NCBI GenBank assembly: GCA_014706295.1
Contig: JACSVZ010000028.1
Span: forward strand, 1,034,263 to 1,098,262
Source of the DNA: Lycocorax pyrrhopterus obiensis
Taxonomy: Eukaryota > Chordata > Aves > Passeriformes > Paradisaeidae
Length of the DNA stretch: 64,000 nt
Direction: 5' to 3'
Shown here: positions 37,101 through 42,400 of the stretch, one piece after another
Layout: each line of letters begins with the position of its first letter
Numbering within the stretch: the stretch's first letter is position 1
Translations under genes and position numbers: made by a program
Notes under the pieces: generated by a model
Told to the model about the DNA's origin: nothing
Database searches by the model: none
What the model saw: only the letters and a program-made list of their open reading frames with translations

Positions 37101-37907
37101 AGGGACTCCAGGGGCAAATCCCGGGGTGACAACACCCCACAGGTGACGTGGAAGAACAGGCACAGCCACCACTGCAGGTCATGGAATGGTTTGAGTTGGA
37201 AGGGACCTTAAAGCCCATCCAGTGCCACCCCTGCAGGGACACCTTCCACTGTCCCAGGCTGCTCCAAGCCCCGTCCAGCCTGGCCTGGGACACTCCTAGG
37301 GATGGGAAATCCACAGCTTCTCTGGGAAGTCTGTGCCCACCCTCCCAGGGAAGACAAACCCACCCATGGGGCAGGTGTGGGGGCTCTTCAGTCCCTGCAC
37401 GCGAGCCCGAGGTGCTGTGACCCCAAAAGGAGCTCAGTGCCCAGCACTGTTCCCATGGGATCCTGCCTGGCTGTTCCCTGTGCCAGCAGCTTCCCTCCTG
37501 TGGATCCAACTCCTTCCCGAGCTCAGGGAATGGCAATCCTGCCGGCCCAGCTCCATGTGCCGTGATAACAACCCAAAATCTGCTTTATCAAAGAGACAGA
37601 GCTCAAACTCACCCTCGCAGGGAGTCCTGGCCCCTTCTCCTCACTCTGTTTGGGGGTCTCTCCTCGTAGGCTGCAAATCTGTCTGTCTGCAAGTCCCCCT
37701 CGTACTGTCCCCGGGCCGGTGCCACCACCAGCACGGCCGTGCAGCCCAGCAGGAGCCTGGCCAGCCACAAATCCCCCATGGTGGCCCCAATTCCGAGAGT
37801 CCCCCGAGAGCTTTGTCCAGCTGCAGGGTCCCTGCTGCCCTTGGAGGAGGAGGATGGATTTTGGCAGCAGCCCCCGGGTGCCAAGGAGCCGTCCTGGAGT
37901 TCCCTTT
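1025..37907 (-). CDS. FBN3: Fibrillin-3 gene, 5' portion (25 coding exons, about 1,118 residues; 3' part outside window)
   Basis: Fibrillins are large secreted glycoproteins that polymerise into extracellular microfibrils and bind latent TGF-beta complexes. Spliced exons give the fibrillin domain order: signal peptide (about 1-25), furin-type RVRRR site, unique N-terminal domain, EGF1-3 (84-181), hybrid 1 (181-247), cbEGF1-2, TB1 (331-382), Gly/Pro-rich segment (382-448), EGF4, cbEGF3-6, TB2 (about 660-729), cbEGF7-9, hybrid 2 (853-916), cbEGF10, TB3 (958-1034) and cbEGF11-12. All introns are phase 1 except the first, which is phase 2. I chose FBN3 over FBN1 and FBN2 because the segment after TB1 mixes Gly and Pro, with LPVVPG, GFGPNG and SIGTATLNQ, as in FBN3. 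FBN1 is Pro-rich and FBN2 Gly-rich there. The location beside EBI3 also fits. No premature stop or lost EGF cysteine was seen. The gene continues past the left edge. Confidence 0.93.
1351..1478 (-). repeat. CR1 LINE 3' fragment
   Basis: The plus strand reads CACAGAATGGTTTGGGTTGG followed by a ggaccttaaa-type block and a tail ending cttggacacttc. This is the reverse complement of an avian CR1 3' end. It sits in the intron between exons 25 and 24. Confidence 0.85.
1601..1726 (-). CDS. FBN3: FBN3 exon 24: cbEGF11
   Basis: This 126 bp exon encodes [17 protein letters not shown] through [11 protein letters not shown] at its end is a potential N-glycosylation site. Confidence 0.94.
1847..2074 (-). 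CDS. FBN3: FBN3 exon 23: TB3 with an RGD motif
   Basis: This 228 bp exon encodes [16 protein letters not shown], the core [17 protein letters not shown] and the tail [16 protein letters not shown]. The RGD triplet (residues about 1022-1024, bases 1875-1883) lies in the linker after the last TB cysteine, a candidate integrin-binding site. Confidence 0.94.
2261..2385 (-). repeat. CR1 LINE 3' fragment, second subfamily type
   Basis: The text GGTTGGAAAAGACCTTTGAG and the following gatcattgagtcca block are the reverse complement of a CR1 3' end of a different subtype. It lies in the intron between exons 23 and 22. Confidence 0.8.
2641..2766 (-). CDS. FBN3: FBN3 exon 22: cbEGF10
   Basis: This 126 bp exon encodes [17 protein letters not shown] through GTARTCV, a calcium-binding EGF between hybrid 2 and TB3. 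Confidence 0.95.
3061..3111 (-). CDS. FBN3: FBN3 exon 21: 51 bp microexon closing hybrid 2
   Basis: This 17-codon exon encodes [17 protein letters not shown]. Flanks are TTGCAG and GTAAAG. The same size is found at this point in FBN1. Confidence 0.92.
3158..3335 (-). repeat. CR1 LINE fragment
   Basis: The block starts cacagaatcatggaat and continues through gggagggacccacaggatc to ccccaacaatcccacc, a degraded CR1 copy. It ends about 40 bp from exon 20. Confidence 0.75.
3373..3510 (-). CDS. FBN3: FBN3 exon 20: hybrid domain 2, first part
   Basis: This 138 bp exon encodes [16 protein letters not shown], the core [17 protein letters not shown] and ERCEI. The acceptor is TCTGCAG and the donor GTGAGG. 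Confidence 0.95.
3660..3850 (-). repeat. CR1 LINE fragment
   Basis: A run of CR1-typical phrases (tgccacccctgccatggcag, ctggcctgggacacttccag, ggattccatcccaatatccc) lies in the intron between exons 20 and 19. Confidence 0.8.
3942..4061 (-). CDS. FBN3: FBN3 exon 19: cbEGF9
   Basis: This 120 bp exon encodes [15 protein letters not shown] through DPSGTICV. The length matches the corresponding FBN1 exon. The module precedes hybrid 2. Confidence 0.94.
4165..4600. repeat. AT-rich low-complexity block (TATA-type)
   Basis: About 430 bp consist almost entirely of A and T with many ATATAT and TAATAT runs, inside an otherwise GC-rich FBN3 intron. No coding sense can be drawn from it. Confidence 0.9.
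5073..5198 (-). CDS. FBN3: FBN3 exon 18: cbEGF8
   Basis: This 126 bp exon encodes [17 protein letters not shown] through FRTETDTCE. The donor is GTAACG and the acceptor CCCCAG. Confidence 0.94.
5420..5545 (-). CDS. FBN3: FBN3 exon 17: cbEGF7
   Basis: This 126 bp exon encodes [17 protein letters not shown] through [20 protein letters not shown] is the typical fibrillin cbEGF core. Phase 1 at both ends. Confidence 0.95.
5628..5762 (-). repeat. CR1 LINE 3' fragment
   Basis: The block begins aaatcacagaatcccagaat and continues ggtttgtgttgggagggacc to the cagggacacagcagcc region. It is a CR1 3' end in the intron between exons 17 and 16. Confidence 0.82.
6611..6664 (-). CDS. FBN3: FBN3 exon 16: 54 bp microexon closing TB2
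   Basis: This 18-codon exon encodes [17 protein letters not shown], supplying the last cysteine of TB2. It lies between TCCCCAG and a GTGGGT donor. It matches the 54 bp FBN1 exon at this position in length and pattern. Confidence 0.92.
6801..6955 (-). repeat. CR1 LINE fragment
   Basis: The block runs from catggaatgagctgagttgg through ccccaacaatcccaccctgt and gcgttgtccaaactcc, typical of degraded CR1, in the intron between exons 16 and 15. Confidence 0.75.
7127..7402 (-). CDS. FBN3: FBN3 exon 15: cbEGF6 fused with most of TB2
   Basis: A single 276 bp exon encodes [16 protein letters not shown] through [16 protein letters not shown] and on to [11 protein letters not shown]. The reading frame runs uninterrupted across the point (VCV/DTHM) where FBN1, as I remember it, has an intron between exons of 123 and 153 bp. 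Their sum is exactly 276. Flanks are CCCCAG and GTGAGT. Confidence 0.93.
7753..7875 (-). CDS. FBN3: FBN3 exon 14: cbEGF5
   Basis: This 123 bp exon encodes [16 protein letters not shown] through LAPNGRYCV. Two overlapping donor choices exist in GGTGGGTGGGTAAA. Only the first GTGGGT keeps phase 1, so I used it. Confidence 0.92.
8284..8409 (-). CDS. FBN3: FBN3 exon 13: cbEGF4
   Basis: This 126 bp exon encodes [17 protein letters not shown] through [11 protein letters not shown], a calcium-binding EGF with [12 protein letters not shown] as hydroxylation motif. Confidence 0.94.
9032..9151 (-). CDS. FBN3: FBN3 exon 12: cbEGF3
   Basis: This 120 bp exon encodes [15 protein letters not shown] through [11 protein letters not shown], a calcium-binding EGF with six cysteines. 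The donor is GTAAGG and the acceptor CTCGCAG. Confidence 0.94.
9264..9407 (-). CDS. FBN3: FBN3 exon 11: EGF4
   Basis: This 144 bp exon encodes [19 protein letters not shown] through [10 protein letters not shown]. It is an EGF module that lacks the acidic calcium signature before the first cysteine. NQT is a potential N-glycosylation site. The spelling is very close to human FBN3 as I recall it. Confidence 0.94.
9734..9931 (-). CDS. FBN3: FBN3 exon 10: end of TB1 and Gly/Pro-rich segment
   Basis: This 198 bp exon encodes [19 protein letters not shown] and a stretch rich in glycine, proline and asparagine ending SSSI. The position corresponds to the Pro-rich (FBN1) or Gly-rich (FBN2) hinge. 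The mixed composition supports FBN3. The donor GTAATT is weaker than its neighbours. Confidence 0.92.
10065..10205 (+). repeat. CR1 LINE 3' fragment, plus orientation
   Basis: The phrases catccctggacgagtttaaa and gggatgtggcacttagggac, then cttttccaacc, follow the sense orientation of a CR1 3' region. It ends next to exon 9. Confidence 0.78.
10216..10368 (-). CDS. FBN3: FBN3 exon 9: TB1
   Basis: This 153 bp exon encodes [16 protein letters not shown], the triple-cysteine [11 protein letters not shown] and CPVRGS. This is the first eight-cysteine TGF-beta-binding-protein-like domain. The acceptor is CCCGCAG and the donor GTGAGT. Confidence 0.94.
10369..13731. other. FBN3 intron between exons 9 and 8
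   Basis: This is 3.4 kb of intron. I found no exon-like cysteine-rich module or RNA gene, only unremarkable sequence with a short poly-T near 13360. The open frames here have no recognisable product. Confidence 0.6.
13732..13857 (-). CDS. FBN3: FBN3 exon 8: cbEGF2
   Basis: This 126 bp exon encodes [17 protein letters not shown] through SSPDGSRCL, an intact six-cysteine calcium-binding EGF just ahead of TB1. Human FBN3, as I remember it, lacks this module. Here it is open, flanked by good splice sites, and in phase. Confidence 0.93.
13858..16293. other. FBN3 intron between exons 8 and 7
   Basis: This is 2.4 kb of intron. A CR1 fragment near its start is the only element recognised. No further EGF-type exon is present. 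Confidence 0.6.
14098..14262 (+). repeat. CR1 LINE 3' fragment, plus orientation
   Basis: The sequence cccggaggtgcccagggcaa through ggactt and gtccctcccagcccagggta to a gtggttcca end follows sense CR1 order, strongly diverged. Confidence 0.65.
16294..16419 (-). CDS. FBN3: FBN3 exon 7: cbEGF1
   Basis: This 126 bp exon starts [17 protein letters not shown] and ends [11 protein letters not shown]. It carries the calcium-binding D-x-D-E signature and the hydroxylation motif in [12 protein letters not shown]. Phase 1 at both ends. Confidence 0.95.
16830..17440. repeat. Minisatellite of GGGGCTCTGTTT units
   Basis: About 600 bp are built from variants of a 13-16 bp unit (TTTTGGGGCTCTG, TTTCAGGGCTCTG, TTTCGGGGCTCTG). 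They are interleaved with a longer unit containing ctcggtgttctccattttgg that recurs about six times, giving a higher-order structure. The array lies in the FBN3 intron just downstream of exon 6, ending about 40 bp from its donor. Confidence 0.93.
17482..17679 (-). CDS. FBN3: FBN3 exon 6: hybrid domain 1
   Basis: This 198 bp exon encodes [20 protein letters not shown] through [11 protein letters not shown]. It is the first hybrid (TB/EGF mixed) domain, the region where fibrillins contact LTBPs. It contains the [16 protein letters not shown] core. A minisatellite begins only about 40 bp beyond its donor. Confidence 0.95.
17968..18078 (+). repeat. CR1 LINE 3' fragment, plus orientation
   Basis: The text ccctggaagtgtccaaggca continues to gctggacagggcttgg, cctgcccacggcaggggctg and a tccatgattctta end, the sense 3' end of CR1. 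Confidence 0.82.
21134..21372 (-). repeat. CR1 LINE 3' fragment
   Basis: The block begins ccttggaatcctggaatg and continues gttggaaaggaccttaaagc through catccctgccctctg to gtgtcctgtccctcc. It is one of the longer CR1 pieces here. Confidence 0.85.
23452..23665 (-). repeat. CR1 LINE fragment
   Basis: The phrases cagaatcccagaatcctggg, gatcatccagtccaagccag and gcagctgttccagagctctg match an avian CR1 reverse complement. Confidence 0.75.
24554..24649 (-). CDS. FBN3: FBN3 exon 5: EGF3
   Basis: This 96 bp exon encodes [19 protein letters not shown] then [13 protein letters not shown]. It is nearly invariant among fibrillins and abuts hybrid domain 1. The donor is GTAAGG and the acceptor CTCGCAG. Confidence 0.95.
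25785..26140. repeat. AT-rich low-complexity block (TATA-type)
   Basis: About 355 bp are nearly pure A/T, with repeated ATATA and a short tandem of taatattatcta. The block lies in the FBN3 intron between exons 5 and 4 and resembles the block near 4.2-4.6 kb in composition. Confidence 0.9.
26262..26552. repeat. Hexamer array, CCCGTT on plus and GGGAAC on minus strand
   Basis: Nearly 290 bp consist of cccgtt, ccatcc and ccattc hexamers. In the transcribed direction this is a dense series of GGGAAC and GGGGAT units starting about 15 bases inside the intron after exon 4. Runs of three or more Gs every six bases make it strongly predisposed to quadruplex folding. Confidence 0.95.
26567..26662 (-). 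CDS. FBN3: FBN3 exon 4: EGF2
   Basis: This 96 bp exon encodes [14 protein letters not shown] through GTYCGQ, an EGF module without the calcium-binding D-x-D/N-E signature. The GTGAGT donor is followed within about 15 bases by a long G-rich hexamer repeat in the intron. Confidence 0.94.
26757..27005 (-). repeat. CR1 LINE fragment
   Basis: The phrases tcatggaacgtcctgggctg, caccccaataaccccaccct and gtgttgtccaaaggctcctg lead to gatgaagctttccctgac, a CR1 copy between exons 4 and 3. Confidence 0.8.
27901..27999 (-). CDS. FBN3: FBN3 exon 3: EGF1
   Basis: This 99 bp exon encodes [20 protein letters not shown] through CGSAG, a non-calcium-binding EGF module with six cysteines. The acceptor is CCTCCAG and the donor GTAAGG, phase 1 on both sides. 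Confidence 0.94.
28128..28180 (-). repeat. Short CR1 LINE fragment
   Basis: gggaggaccttaaatcccat and the following tccatgggcagggacacc match the CR1 3' region. Confidence 0.6.
28591..28673 (-). CDS. FBN3: FBN3 exon 2: fibrillin unique N-terminal domain
   Basis: This 83 bp exon (phase 2 in, phase 1 out) encodes [17 protein letters not shown] then [11 protein letters not shown]. It is the conserved four-cysteine N-terminal domain that binds the fibrillin C-terminus during head-to-tail assembly. Flanks are TTTTCAG and GTGAGT. The size equals that of the matching FBN1 exon as I remember it. Confidence 0.95.
29310..29448 (-). repeat. CR1 LINE 3' fragment
   Basis: atcatggaatcacaggatgg and the following tttggatggaagg, then ctggccttggacactgcc, are a CR1 reverse complement. 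Confidence 0.82.
29640..29655. promoter_or_regulatory. Perfect palindrome CTCATTAGCTAATGAG, candidate homeodomain dimer site
   Basis: The 16 bases equal their own reverse complement and contain two inverted ATTA/TAAT cores. Immediately downstream are TTATGTAA, a bZIP (NFIL3/HLF-like) consensus, and AGGTGACTGTGACC, an inverted nuclear-receptor-like pair. It lies in FBN3 intron 1. The regulatory role is inferred from motifs only. Confidence 0.4.
31546..31722 (-). repeat. CR1 LINE 3' fragment
   Basis: The block begins catgggatcataaaatccca, then gactggtttgggctggaagg, and runs to ggaaatccattccagggcct, a well-preserved CR1 3' end. Confidence 0.87.
32726..32830 (-). repeat. CR1 LINE 3' fragment, second subfamily type
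   Basis: gagaatcatggaattgttga and gctggaaaagacctttgaga followed by gatcatc match the same subtype as the copy near 2.3 kb. Confidence 0.8.
33290..33720. promoter_or_regulatory. Candidate conserved non-coding element in FBN3 intron 1
   Basis: This block differs from flanking intron by its low repetitiveness and clustered motifs: TAATTA at 33303, the AT-rich homeobox/SOX-like string near 33631-33647, and several attaa and ttaat cores. Vertebrate developmental enhancers often look like this. Without an alignment this is only a suggestion. Confidence 0.3.
33929..33985 (+). repeat. Short CR1 LINE 3' end, plus orientation
   Basis: gatctttgaggtccttccaa and then gccaaaccactctgggattc form the sense CR1 terminus. 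Confidence 0.72.
34208..34262 (-). repeat. Short CR1 LINE 3' fragment
   Basis: ggatcattggggctggaaaa followed by cacctcagagatcatcc resembles the CR1 reverse complement. Confidence 0.55.
35246..35345 (-). repeat. CR1 LINE 3' fragment
   Basis: cagaattattaaatttggaa and acaacctctgagatcatcaa then gtccaacctcccaacgt fit a CR1 3' end. Confidence 0.7.
36438..36488 (-). repeat. Short CR1 LINE 3' fragment
   Basis: gtggggttggaagggacctc and tggagatcatccactccaac are the CR1 terminus in reverse complement. Confidence 0.7.
37179..37365 (-). repeat. CR1 LINE 3' fragment
   Basis: tcatggaatggtttgagttg and gaagggaccttaaagcccat through cctgggacactcctaggg form a CR1 3' end, about 250 bp from the FBN3 start-codon exon. 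Confidence 0.87.
37613..37907 (-). CDS. FBN3: FBN3 first coding exon: 5'UTR, start codon, signal peptide, propeptide
   Basis: The ATG sits at 37777-37779 in an excellent Kozak context (GCCACCATGG). Coding runs 167 bp to a GTGAGT donor in phase 2. The protein begins [19 protein letters not shown], a clear signal peptide, with likely cleavage near APARG. A basic furin-type site RVRRR follows at about residues 45-50, as expected for N-terminal processing before microfibril assembly. The 5' boundary at 37907 follows a long pyrimidine tract ending TTTCAG, so 37780-37907 is 5'UTR preceded by an intron. No in-frame ATG lies between that acceptor and the chosen start. Confidence 0.9.
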
Positions 37908-38825
37908 CTGAAAGGAAAAGAGGGGGAAAGAGACATTTTTAAGGACTTTCCCATTTTTGAAGTCACTGATCACCCCAGGCAGCCCCTCCTGGGGCTGATC
38001 CAGGGGCCAGACAGCCCCACCCGGTGTTCCCACTGACATTCCCCACCACTGCACTGCCAGATCTTTCTTTCCCAAGAGCTGGAAACCAGGAGATGTCCAA
38101 GAGTTGTAGTTCTGCCTCACATTTATTTTCCCGATGGAGAAACAAAGAGCGACCAAAGTCCTCCAGGCAAGAGGAGAACTTCAAGAAAGAGCAGATCCTG
38201 CTCATGGACCATCATCCCACAGCTCTGCTGTGCTCCGTGGGATTCCAGGAGATCAGCTGCTGGAAAACAACCTCCCAGCTCATCCACGGCTGAGGTGACA
38301 ACTGCCCTGGGATGGGGGCAGCCCCCGGCTCGGCACTGACCCCCCCGGGGCACCGGGGACATCGGGGTGTCCTGGGGATGGCCCCTGGGACAGGGTGGGT
38401 GGTCCCGGGGGGCCGGGGAGCAGGCAGGGGGCAAGGCTGGGATCAGGGGGAAGGAAATGAGAAATCCCAAGGGAAAGGCTCTAAAAAGGGTCCCACCCCG
38501 CAGTCTGCACCCCCTCCTCCCATCCGCAGGGGCCCCCAGTCCCAAATCCCTCAGCTCTGCCTGTGGGGAGCCCATCCTTCCTCCTCCTCCCGGCCAGCAG
38601 CGGCTCGGGATGCAGCTCTCACCTCAAGACTCCCAAAATTTGGTTTTCCAGAAGTGAGGAATCCTCCTGGATGTGCCCCAGAGTGGGAACAATCTGTGCT
38701 GCGAGAGGCCCCGGGTGGGGAAGGAGAGGCCCCCGAGCCACCCCTGACTGTCCCCCCTGCTCTCCCACTGCAGCTTTCCCGGGCCAGCCCAGCCTCGAAA
38801 ATCAGCCCAGACAGGACAGAAAATG

Positions 38826-38942
38826 TGTCTGAACGAAAAAAAAAAACAAAAAAACCAAAACACCAAAAACCAAAAAAAAACCAAAAAAACCCACCAGGAA
38901 AAAACCATAAAGATTATTAAAAAATAATTAAAAATAATTAGA
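38826..38942. repeat. A-rich low-complexity block
   Basis: About 115 bp are dominated by runs of A broken by C (aaaccaaaac pattern), then aaaataattaaaaataatt. It could be a decayed poly-A tail or a simple repeat. No adjacent retrogene was recognised. Confidence 0.8.
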
Positions 38943-39779
38943 AGTTCAGTTTCCCTCGCTGCTCCCAGTGTCCCAGCTGGGAATGTCTCAGCTCTGGAGG
39001 GCAGGAATTTTTCAGGCTCTAAGGTTTCAAATGCAGTGAATGAGGAGAGTGGGAAGGGGAAAGGCAGGGCTGGGAGACAAAGAAAGTGCCCTTCCTGCAG
39101 CCCCCAGAGCTCCGGCTCGGCTCCGCGGGCTGCGCTTATCTCCAGCCACACAAAAGGCAGAGTGTTCCCTGTCCCGCATCTCCCGAGGAACGGGGCACAT
39201 GGAGGGGGGGGGGAAGTGGCAAAAAGGCACAAAAAGTTTTGCACTCCAGCGATTTAAAGCGAAGGAATTCCAGCTGCATCCACTTCCCCGCGGGGGGATG
39301 AGGAGCCTGACAAATGATCGATACACGGGACATTCCCGGAGTGCTCGCACAGGCATGGAAAAGTCATTTACACCCGCGAGCGAGTCACAGCTTCAATGGA
39401 ATAAAAGCCTCCAAAAGTTCTTTGCAGCGCTGAGAAATTGCAGCAAACCCCACTTGTAAGAAAGACACTGAGAAAGCAATGAAAGAATCAACCCCCAAAT
39501 ATCAGATTTTAAACCGGCTAGGAAGGAAGCAGGAAAACATTTCCAAGCCAAGCCTGTGGGTGTGCAAATTAAATCAATTAAAAAAAAAAAAGTGCAAGAC
39601 ACAATCAAACAGAGAAAGGAATGGATAAAGAGAAAGAAATCAGCTCTGCAGCTCCGGGGTGAGGCGGAAAGTGGTTAAATACCTTTGTGTCCTGGAGCTG
39701 GTGATGTGCCCAGAGCTCCTTTGTTTAGTGGAGATCTGGGCAGAAAAGAAGGGACTAAAGCCCTCACTCCTGAGGAGAG

Positions 39780-40035
39780 GAGAAAAGGTACAGCCTCATC
39801 CGAAATCAGGGGGAGGGCCCTGCGCCGAGAGGGGACCGCGAGCGGTGGGAGTAGCTCAGCCCAACATTCTTCAGCCAAAAGTTCTCGGCTCCGAGGAGGG
39901 GCTGGGGGAGAGGTTGGGTTTAGCCCGAGCGCGGCCCCGGTTGTCACCTCGGCACTCCCGGGGCTCTTCCTCAGGCTCTGCTCTGCTCCCGGGTTTGGGC
40001 TGGAGGCGTCAGTGACAGCGGCTTCACTTCAAAGG
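39780..40035 (-). promoter_or_regulatory. Weak candidate for the FBN3 promoter / CpG patch
   Basis: The stretch has the densest CpG content between the FBN3 start exon and 60 kb (for example gcgccgag, accgcgagcggtgg, gagcgcggccccgg). On the minus strand it follows an AT-rich TTTATTTAAA element at about 40.12 kb. It is suitably placed for a noncoding first exon of FBN3, but no splice donor could be assigned with confidence. Confidence 0.2.
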
Positions 40036-41014
40036 GCTCGGGGGGATAACTCGGGTTCAGTCTGGGCGTTAGGCTTCATTTCGGGGGAAAATGGGGCTGT
40101 GGTACAGCAGGGGGAAAAATTTAAATAAAAGGCACTTTTCTGGCTGATTGTTTTCCTGTTTTTAGTGTAACTCGCGTGAAACAATGAAGGAAAGATGGAT
40201 TTTTGAAGGAATAGGTGACCCAGCCCAGGATCTTCACACCCAAAAGTTACCTTGGCTCCAGAGGAGAAAAACCCTGGAAGTTAAGAAGCATTTTCTCAAA
40301 ATAAATAAAAAAGAATAAATAAAAGCATATTGGAGATCTTCAGTCTTTGTTCTGAGGCACAACTTTGTCAGTCGGGAGTTTAATTCCACCCTTTGGCTCT
40401 GTGAAAAAACAAAACAATGAAACCCAAAAACCCCCCAGTTTCCCTCTGCCTCCTGCTGTAGGACCCACGGCTGATGGCTTTTCTTTAAATAACACAGAAT
40501 AAAATGCACATAAATCCTCTCTCCGCTCCGTTCCACCGCACACCCACGGCTTTTCCCAGGGGTGGAAGCCCAGAATTCTCCCTGGAAAGCCTAAATCCAG
40601 CTGATTTCCAGGTCCAAGAGGATCAGAGAAGGTCCTGAACCAGACGGGATCCAAAGGGAGATCCAAGGATTCCTCGTGGTTATCCCACATCTGCTCCAGC
40701 CCCGTCCCCTCCTGACCCCAGCACGGGAGGGTCTGGCTGCAGCCATCGGCTCAGTTCCCAGCGGAGCCGGAATTCCAGGAGAGCCTGAGCCCTTCTCCTG
40801 CTGCTCCCTCTGAAACCCTCAGTGCGCCTTTGTTCCCGTCCCTGTGCCCAGTCAGCCCCCGCCGGCTTTGGAGGGGTCAGGAGAGGCTCGGCCTAATTAA
40901 CAGTGGCCTAATTAACACCGGCCTTGTGGGATGCCAGGGAAAAGGCAGAGCTGGGAATGGAGCTGGGCAGGGAATGCAGCTCTGGCAACACTTCTGGGCT
41001 CTGCCAGGACACAA

Positions 41015-41090
41015 TTCCCATTCCCGTTCCTGTTCCCATTCCCGTTCCCATTCCCGGTCCCATTCCCATTCCCATTCCCTGAACCCGATC
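41015..41090. repeat. Short CCCATT/CCCGTT hexamer array
   Basis: About a dozen imperfect hexamers (ttccca, ttcccg, ttcctg) form a small relative of the long array near exon 4. Confidence 0.85.
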
Positions 41091-41309
41091 CTGCCCCCAT
41101 TCCAGCTTAAATCAGCCTGGGCTTTACCCGCCTGGGAAGGGCAGGACTGGGACATCACACGGGAAAAAATAACCAGGAAAAACCAAAAAATGACATTTTC
41201 CTCCCTCTTGAGGAGGAGGAGAGAAGCCTTAAACCCAGCTTAGGCTTAGCTCAAGGAGCTGGCACAAAGAGGAACTGCCTGGGAAGGGTTTCACTTCTTC
41301 ATGTGTGAA

Positions 41310-41700
41310 GCACAGTGGAAAAGTGCTTGTGATTAATTATCAGTATTATTAATTATGTGCTTGGAGTAGAACCTTCGGAGTAATTGAGTTTTTTGCTGCC
41401 CTGGGCCAAGCGAGAAATGAAGAGAAAGGAGGAGTCATTTAGGGGTGATTTGACTTCGGGGTGACTCGATGAACAATTTCGCTTGATCTGAACACAGAAT
41501 TTGATTTTAAATAACACAGATTTGGTTTTAAAGCGCTTTTTAATTAATTTTCAATAATTGTATTTATTTAAGCTCCTAAAATGCTGTTTGGAAAGGGAAG
41601 AAGTACAGCCCATAACTGTACCATTATTGAAATAAAATATTTGCAGATGATTCATTATCTGTCCAAGCTATTTAACAAACCCAGAACAGATTTATGAGTT
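41310..41700. promoter_or_regulatory. Candidate conserved non-coding element upstream of FBN3
   Basis: Three TAATTA cores (41334, 41350, 41541), several aataa and caataatt sites, and a bZIP-like GGTGACTCGATGA cluster in about 390 bp of AT-rich, non-repetitive DNA in a GC-rich setting. This is the composition typical of developmental enhancers. The assignment is by appearance only. Confidence 0.3.
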
Positions 41701-42042
41701 TTTCCCTGTCTGGATTCAGGAATTTTTGCCATGTCTCCTGTGCAAGCAGGTGGAACTGTGGGCACTAAATAATGCAAATGAGGGCAGAGAAAAAGATCCA
41801 ATGTCTTCATTTTGGGGAGCTCATGGACTGTCTGGGAAAATCCTGTGGGAAAACAGGATGAGATCCTCATTAATTAATGTCATTGGAACCTTGGAAATGT
41901 CCGTGGGATGGGTTTAAAGCTACTTAAAAGTTGTTAAATTCAACATTTATAGTTTAATGCTCAGCAAGCTCATGGCTCTTTCTCTGGGAGGAAATGATAC
42001 CAGGAACTGGGATACCGGGAACTGGGATATCAGGAATTGGGA

Positions 42043-42400
42043 TTGTCCAGCCTGGAGAACAGAAGCTCTGGGGTGGCCCAGTTGTGCATTTTCAATGCCT
42101 GAAGGAGCCACAAGAAACGTGGAGAGGGACGTTGGACGAGGGATGGAGGGACAGGAAGCAGGGAATGGTTTTACATGGACAGAGAGGGGGGTTAGGTGGG
42201 ATATTGGGAAGGAATTCCTCCCTGGGAGGGTGGGGAGGCCCTGGAATGGATTTCCCAGAGCAGCTGTGGCTGCCCCTGGACCCCTGGAAGTGTCCAAAGC
42301 CAGGCTGGAGCAGCCTGGGACAGTGGAAGGTGTCCCTGCCAGTGGAATGAGATGAGATTTAAGTTCCCTTCCAACCCAAACCATCCCGGGGTTCTTTGAT
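42043..42400 (+). repeat. CR1 LINE 3' fragment, plus orientation, about 360 bp
   Basis: Sense CR1 order is clear: ttgtccagcctggagaacag, gggatggagggacaggaagc, tggaatggatttcccagagc, ggctggagcagcctgggaca and cttccaacccaaaccatccc. It is the longest CR1 copy in the window together with the one at 57.7 kb. Confidence 0.88.

Larger units (their letters stand above)
28674..37612. other. FBN3 intron 1 after the start-codon exon (8.9 kb)
   Basis: This is the longest intron in the window and phase 2. It carries several CR1 fragments, a perfect 16 bp homeodomain-type palindrome near its 3' end, and an AT-rich block near 33.3-33.7 kb with TAATTA and SOX-like sites. Long first introns commonly hold enhancers. 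I found no additional exon. Confidence 0.65.
37908..42040. other. Upstream region of FBN3: unplaced untranslated exon and promoter expected
   Basis: The strong splice acceptor ending at 37908 shows that FBN3 transcripts start further upstream. GC-rich, CpG-bearing patches occur near 38.3-38.6, 39.1 and 39.8-40.0 kb. An A-rich block lies near 38.83-38.94 kb. No protein-coding exon was recognised. Confidence 0.5.

Noticed and set aside
1025..37907. Assignment of the fibrillin to FBN2 or an LTBP
   Set aside because: Many modules resemble FBN2. However, the mixed Gly/Pro hinge, the [14 protein letters not shown] junction and proximity to EBI3 favour FBN3. LTBPs lack the two hybrid domains and unique N-terminus in this order.
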